DNA of 11,065 nt from Sutterella sp. UBA1442. GTDB lineage: Bacteria; Pseudomonadota; Gammaproteobacteria; Burkholderiales; Burkholderiaceae_F. The stretch is from contig DCTK01000024.1 in assembly GCA_002329575.1 (NCBI GenBank), forward strand, positions 1 through 11,065, given 5' to 3'. Each line of letters starts with the position of its first letter. The first letter of the stretch is position 1. A program made the translations under genes and the position numbers. Below the pieces are notes generated by a model. The model ran no database searches and had not been told where the DNA came from. It saw nothing but the letters and a program-made list of their open reading frames with translations. Positions 8,060 through 11,065 of this stretch are shown here, piece after piece.

Positions 8060-8080
8060 TGAGCTGAATCATTTTATAAT
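8052..8080 (+). promoter_or_regulatory. Sigma-70 promoter of the DUF134-NifX gene
   Basis: TTGAAA (8052-8057) and a perfect TATAAT (8075-8080) are separated by the ideal 17 bp. Transcription would start near 8086-8088, giving a leader of about 22 nt with a GAGGA ribosome binding site at 8098-8102. This is the best promoter in the window. A separate TTGACA at 8028-8033 has no matching -10. Confidence 0.75.
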
Positions 8081-8093
8081 CGACATATGTCGA
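8080..8093. promoter_or_regulatory. Perfect 14-bp palindrome, probable operator
   Basis: TCGACATATGTCGA reads identically on both strands and starts at the last base of the TATAAT box, covering the expected transcription start. A bound dimer here would block transcription. The downstream gene encodes a helix-turn-helix protein, so autorepression is the simplest inference. I found no second copy of the full palindrome in the window. Confidence 0.55.
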
Positions 8094-8108
8094 AAATGAG
8101 GACGCTTT

Positions 8109-8960
8109 ATGCCTAGACCAGCACGTTGCCGACGAGTTTGCGCTGAACCCATTTTCAAAAGATTTTTTGCCGAACGGGAAAGCCCCTGCGAGACTGTGGT
8201 ACTAAAAGTCGACGAGTACGAGGTCGTTCGCATTGTCGATTTGGAAAAACGCTCTCACGAGCATTGCGCTCAACAGATGCAGATTTCTCGCACAACGGTG
8301 ACTGAAATCTATGAAGCCGCTCGTTTCAAATTGGCCGATGCCATCGTTAACGGAAAGCGGCTGATCATTGAAGGTGGCAACTATGTGGTTTGTGGCGGTG
8401 AGAACCGTCAGAATTGCCCAGGACGTGCCGGGTGTTGGCAAAAGTACTCCGAAGGCTTGATCCGAAAAAGCACAGGAGAGACCAAAATGAAAATCGCGGT
8501 ACCCGTTAAACATGAAATGATTTACCAACACTTCGGTATGGCTTCCAACTTTAAGCTCTATACCGTTGAAAACGGCAAGGTCACTGTATCTGAAGTCATC
8601 ACTTCGGAAGGTCATGGTCACGGAGTCAAACTCAACATACTTCTTAATCAGGGCGTGACGAGTGTGATCTGTGGCGGCATCGGTGACAATGCCATTAACG
8701 CTTTTAACACTGCCGGAATTGATCTTATTGCAGGTATTACCGGTGAAGCAGATGAAGCCGTTGCTGCTTACCTTGACGGCACTCTGATTGCTGATATGGA
8801 AGCCGCCAGAAGCAAACAACGCAAAACGCGTTGTCCGTCAAAAGAATGTGGCGCCGGCAATGGTAGCGGTCACTGCCATGGACACGGTCACGGACACGGT
8901 GAATGTGGCCTCGACGACTGTGGATGTGGAAAAGGTGCCGGTCGCTGCGGTATGCGGTAA
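8109..8960 (+). CDS. DUF134 HTH domain fused to NifX-type cluster-binding domain
   Basis: This 283-residue protein has three parts. Residues 1-92 are a DUF134 (UPF0251) domain with MPRPARCRRV at the start, DEYEVVRIVD (35-44) and a helix-turn-helix around 50-75 (QQMQISRTTVTEIYEAAR), so DNA binding is likely. A linker carries Cys95, Cys103 and Cys109. Residues 127-230 resemble the dinitrogenase iron-molybdenum cofactor family (NifX/NifB C-terminal, Orp-like), beginning MKIAVPV and including GHGHG (168-172) and CGGIGDNAINAF. The tail (242-283) has seven cysteines and an HCHGHGHGHG run, suggesting metal or Fe-S binding. No nitrogenase genes are nearby, so a role in metal-cluster sensing or handling, not nitrogen fixation, is inferred. 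The start has GAGGA six bases upstream. A second ribosome binding site and ATG occur at the domain boundary (8487). The gene is monocistronic between a strong promoter and a terminator. Domains are recognised with good confidence; function is not known. Confidence 0.85.
   Translation: MPRPARCRRVCAEPIFKRFFAERESPCETVVLKVDEYEVVRIVDLEKRSHEHCAQQMQISRTTVTEIYEAARFKLADAIVNGKRLIIEGGNYVVCGGENRQNCPGRAGCWQKYSEGLIRKSTGETKMKIAVPVKHEMIYQHFGMASNFKLYTVENGKVTVSEVITSEGHGHGVKLNILLNQGVTSVICGGIGDNAINAFNTAGIDLIAGITGEADEAVAAYLDGTLIADMEAARSKQRKTRCPSKECGAGNGSGHCHGHGHGHGECGLDDCGCGKGAGRCGMR
8474..8489 (+). promoter_or_regulatory. Internal ribosome binding site and in-frame ATG
   Basis: AGGAG (8474-8478) stands eight bases before an ATG at 8487, in frame with the gene. 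This ATG is residue 127, the first residue of the NifX-type domain (MKIAVPV), the typical start of free-standing family members. Initiation here would yield a 157-residue protein (8487-8960) with the cofactor domain and Cys/His tail but no DNA-binding domain. It may be used now or be a relic of a fusion of two genes. Confidence 0.5.
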
Positions 8961-8994
8961 TTGAATCTTAAACATCAGAATCCATACAAGCCAA

Positions 8995-9024
8995 CGCCCG
9001 GTTATGCAATCGGGCGCTTTTTTT
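8995..9024 (+). terminator. Rho-independent terminator after the DUF134-NifX gene
   Basis: CGCCCG (8995-9000) pairs with CGGGCG (9011-9016), and weaker pairs (G-T, T-A, T-A) can extend the stem to a 4-base ATGC loop. It is followed by GC... a single C and seven Ts (9018-9024). It starts 34 bases after the stop codon and separates this gene from accBC. Confidence 0.9.
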
Positions 9025-9234
9025 GGGAAAGTATTGCATTCGTCTCATCTCATCGGTCATTTTTTCTTAATTAATCCAAACAAATGATCCTGTGGTGTGT
9101 TTCTTCTTTTATCTGATCTCAAAATCTTGTATTTTTCACGGGTTTTTTATGGTTGAAGCATCCGAAAGGATCATCTGTACCGTCTTCGGACTACCGTAAA
9201 TCAGGGATAGTTCAAAAGACCCTTTTTCGAAAAA

Positions 9235-9265
9235 TTAGCGCAAATTGCTAGACATTTAGCGCAAA
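9235..9265 (+). repeat. Two TTAGCGCAAA direct repeats, 21-bp period
   Basis: TTAGCGCAAA occurs at 9235-9244 and again at 9256-9265. The similarity continues as TTAGCGCAAAnnGCnnG in both copies. A 21-bp start-to-start distance is two helical turns, so both copies face the same side of the DNA, as expected for cooperative binding by a regulator. The regulator is unknown to me. Confidence 0.5.
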
Positions 9266-9316
9266 AAGCATGAAAATAGTGCTTAAAACGTTAATTTCCA
9301 CTATTTTTATCTTGAA

Positions 9317-9336
9317 ATGTCTTCTTAGAAAGACAT
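9317..9336 (+). other. Hairpin in the accB mRNA leader
   Basis: ATGTCTT (9317-9323) and AAGACAT (9330-9336) form a perfect 7-bp stem around CTTAGA. It ends 22 bases before the GAGGG ribosome binding site (9359-9363). No T-tract follows, so it is not a terminator. It could be an mRNA structure or a protein-binding site. Confidence 0.35.
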
Positions 9337-9371
9337 GAAAAGACTGAATAAGTAATAAGAGGGTCTTAGAA

Positions 9372-9827
9372 ATGGATTTACGCAAACTGAAAACGTTGAT
9401 CGATCTCGTTGCCGAGAGTGGCATCTCCGAATTGGAAGTGACCGAAGAAAACGATAAGGTGCGTATTGTTAATAAGGTGCAAACCGTGACCGTTGCGTCT
9501 GCGCCTGTAGTGGCAGCAGCCCCGGCGCCCGCTCCTGCAGCTCCTGCTGCAGCCCCCGCCGCTCCTGCCGCGGCTGAAGAGCCCGCTGTCACCGGCACGC
9601 CCGTAACCTCTCCTATGGTGGGCACGTTCTACCGTGCACCGAATCCGGGTGCCGAACCGTTTGTTAAGGTTGGTGATCGTGTTGAAGTCGGCCAAACCCT
9701 CGGCATCATCGAAGCCATGAAGCTTTTGAATGAAATCGAAGCTGAAACCGCAGGTGTTATTAAAGAAATCTGCGTTGAAAATGCTCAACCTGTCGAATTC
9801 GGTCAACCTCTCTTTATCATCGGCTAA
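9372..9827 (+). CDS. accB: AccB, biotin carboxyl carrier protein of acetyl-CoA carboxylase
   Basis: This 151-residue protein carries the biotin that shuttles CO2 from biotin carboxylase (AccC) to the AccAD carboxyltransferase, making malonyl-CoA for fatty acid synthesis in the cytoplasm. Residues 1-40 form the N-terminal domain that contacts AccC, 43-70 are a flexible Ala/Pro linker, and 77-151 are the biotinyl domain. The domain starts [12 protein letters not shown], including the stretch preceding the protruding thumb of E. coli AccB. The biotinylated residue is Lys117 in [10 protein letters not shown]. The start is supported by GAGGG eight bases upstream. The linker codons make this the most GC-rich stretch of the window, which reflects its Ala/Pro content rather than transfer. 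accC begins three bases after the stop. Confidence 0.97.
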   Translation: MDLRKLKTLIDLVAESGISELEVTEENDKVRIVNKVQTVTVASAPVVAAAPAPAPAAPAAAPAAPAAAEEPAVTGTPVTSPMVGTFYRAPNPGAEPFVKVGDRVEVGQTLGIIEAMKLLNEIEAETAGVIKEICVENAQPVEFGQPLFIIG

Positions 9828-9830
9828 CTT

Positions 9831-11065
9831 ATGTTCGGGAAAATCTTAATCGCCAACCGCGGTGAGATTGCTTTGCGCATTCAAAGGGCTTGCCGTGAAA
9901 TGAACATCAAGACGGTGGTGGTTCACTCCACCGCCGATGTCGACGCGAAGTATGTGCGCCTGGCCGATGAATCTGTTTGCATCGGACCGGCCTCTTCCAC
10001 CGACAGCTATTTAAATATTCCTGCCATCATCAGTGCAGCTGAAGTCACTGATGCAGAAGCTATTCACCCTGGCTACGGCTTTTTATCTGAAAATGCCGAC
10101 TTTGCTGAACGCGTTGAGCGCTCTGGCTTTGCATTCATCGGCCCTCGTCCGGATTCTATCCGCATTATGGGTGACAAAGTTTCTGCAAAAAAAGCCATGA
10201 TCGAAGCCGGTGTGCCGGTCGTTCCGGGCTCCGATGGCGCCTTGCCTGATGATCCGGATGAAATTATCCGTATCGCAAAACGAATCGGTTATCCCGTGAT
10301 CATTAAAGCCTCCGGTGGCGGCGGCGGTCGCGGTATGCGAGTTGTACGCACTGAAGCCTCACTCATTAACGCGGTATCAATGACTCGCCAAGAGGCTCAA
10401 GTTGCATTCGGCAACCCGACCGTTTACATGGAAAAATTCTTGGAAAATCCCCGCCACATTGAAATTCAAGTGCTTGCGGACAATTTCCATAACGCCATCT
10501 ATTTAGGCGAGCGCGACTGCTCAATGCAACGTCGCAATCAAAAGGTATTGGAAGAAGCTCCTGCTCCCGGCATTCCTCGCAAACTCGTTGAAAAAGTCGG
10601 TGAACGCTGCGTTGAAGCTTGCAAGCGCATCGGTTATCGCGGAGCTGGTACATTCGAGTTTCTCTACGAAAACGAGCAGTTCTACTTCATTGAAATGAAC
10701 ACTCGTATTCAGGTTGAACACCCGGTCACGGAATTAATCACTGGTGTTGACCTTGTTCGAGAACAAATTCGCGTCGCCTACGGGGAGCGTTTAAATATCA
10801 AACAACGCGATATTAACTTGCGCGGTCACGCCATTGAATGCCGTATCAACGCTGAAGACCCCTTCACGTTCGTTCCGAGTCCGGGCCGTGTAACGGCTTG
10901 GCATACGCCCGGCGGCCCTGGCATTCGATTCGATAGCCATGTCTACGCGGGCTACTACGTGCCGCCCTACTACGACTCGATGATCGGTAAGTTGATCGCT
11001 TACGGTCCCGACCGTGACACGGCCATTGCCCGTATGAAGATCGCATTATCCGAAATGGTTGTCTG
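9831..11065 (+). CDS. accC: AccC, biotin carboxylase (3' end beyond the window)
   Basis: The frame is open from ATG at 9831 to the last base, giving 411 codons; the E. coli enzyme has 449, so about 38 residues and the stop codon are missing. AccC carboxylates biotin on AccB using ATP and bicarbonate. The sequence keeps E. coli residue numbering: [16 protein letters not shown] at the N-terminus, Lys159 just before the glycine-rich ATP-grasp loop (GGGGGRGM), Glu288 in [14 protein letters not shown], and Arg338 of the active site. All catalytic residues I can place are intact, with no frameshift. There is no evident Shine-Dalgarno sequence in the bases before the ATG, so translation is probably coupled to accB, whose stop lies three bases upstream. 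This conserved pair forms one transcript. Confidence 0.97.
   Translation, partial: MFGKILIANRGEIALRIQRACREMNIKTVVVHSTADVDAKYVRLADESVCIGPASSTDSYLNIPAIISAAEVTDAEAIHPGYGFLSENADFAERVERSGFAFIGPRPDSIRIMGDKVSAKKAMIEAGVPVVPGSDGALPDDPDEIIRIAKRIGYPVIIKASGGGGGRGMRVVRTEASLINAVSMTRQEAQVAFGNPTVYMEKFLENPRHIEIQVLADNFHNAIYLGERDCSMQRRNQKVLEEAPAPGIPRKLVEKVGERCVEACKRIGYRGAGTFEFLYENEQFYFIEMNTRIQVEHPVTELITGVDLVREQIRVAYGERLNIKQRDINLRGHAIECRINAEDPFTFVPSPGRVTAWHTPGGPGIRFDSHVYAGYYVPPYYDSMIGKLIAYGPDRDTAIARMKIALSEMVV

Larger units (their letters stand above)
9025..9371 (+). other. Gene-free accB leader/upstream region
   Basis: This 347-bp AT-rich stretch holds no convincing gene. It contains tandem TTAGCGCAAA direct repeats (9235-9265), a 12-bp palindrome TTTTTCGAAAAA (9223-9234), a short C(TTCG)G hairpin (9182-9191), a 5-bp inverted repeat AAGCA/TGCTT (9266-9284) and a 7-bp hairpin just before accB (9317-9336). 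Several AT-rich boxes could serve as a -10, but no -35/-10 pair stands out, so the accB promoter is not placed. The long leader fits known heavy regulation of accBC in other proteobacteria, but no specific mechanism can be read here. Confidence 0.6.

Noticed and set aside
8202..8819. 205-codon minus-strand open frame inside the DUF134-NifX gene
   Set aside because: Antisense shadow of a recognised protein; no family resemblance.
9084..9174. Long-range inverted repeat ATGATCC/GGATCAT in the accB leader
   Set aside because: The 7-bp arms are 77 bp apart with no supporting pairs between them.
9149..9199. 16-codon open frame in the accB leader, a possible leader peptide
   Set aside because: It lacks a convincing ribosome binding site, has no run of regulatory codons, and no attenuator hairpin with a T-tract follows it.

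Overview
The window looks like chromosomal DNA of a betaproteobacterium of the order Burkholderiales, possibly a gut-associated Sutterellaceae-type organism (Sutterella/Parasutterella). This is inferred from the character of the proteins (an Mpl, YqiA and RNB-nuclease cluster, an AccB with an EAMKLLN biotin site and an Ala/Pro linker) and the moderate base composition; no rRNA or other marker is present to prove it. I saw no mobile element, phage gene, tRNA or CRISPR array. Ten genes are recognisable.

Layout. Bases 131-853 (+) encode RsmE, the 16S rRNA m3U1498 methyltransferase. It converges on mgtE (850-2361, -), a magnesium channel, and the two stop codons overlap. A hairpin terminator (about 2399-2442) separates mgtE from a tight minus-strand operon that reads mpl (5608-6942), a yqiA-like esterase (5038-5595), a yhgN/marC-type membrane protein (4424-5035) and an RNB-family exoribonuclease (2463-4424). 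Junctions within this operon are 12 bp, 2 bp and a 1-bp overlap. Mpl recycles murein peptides; the rest of the operon has no obvious shared pathway. Upstream of mpl lies a patatin-like hydrolase of the YjjU type (7068-7919, -).

The 189-bp gap at 7920-8108 separates the divergent patatin gene from the most unusual gene here (8109-8960, +). That gene joins a DUF134 helix-turn-helix domain to a NifX/NifB-type cofactor-binding domain and ends in a Cys/His-rich tail. It has a near-consensus sigma-70 promoter, a perfect 14-bp palindrome at the expected transcription start, and a strong terminator downstream. A good Shine-Dalgarno sequence and an in-frame ATG sit exactly at the domain boundary, so one gene may yield both a DNA-binding fusion and a free cofactor-binding protein.

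After that terminator comes a gene-free leader of about 350 bp with direct repeats spaced 21 bp apart and several inverted repeats. It is followed by accB (9372-9827) and accC (9831 to the window edge, truncated), the biotin carboxyl carrier and biotin carboxylase of acetyl-CoA carboxylase.

Most of the window is ordinary housekeeping DNA. The best candidates for something new are the DUF134-NifX fusion with its apparent autoregulatory site and internal start, and the accB leader. Start codons were corrected for rsmE, yqiA and mpl from ribosome binding sites and family N-termini; GTG starts were kept for the RNB nuclease and the patatin gene.
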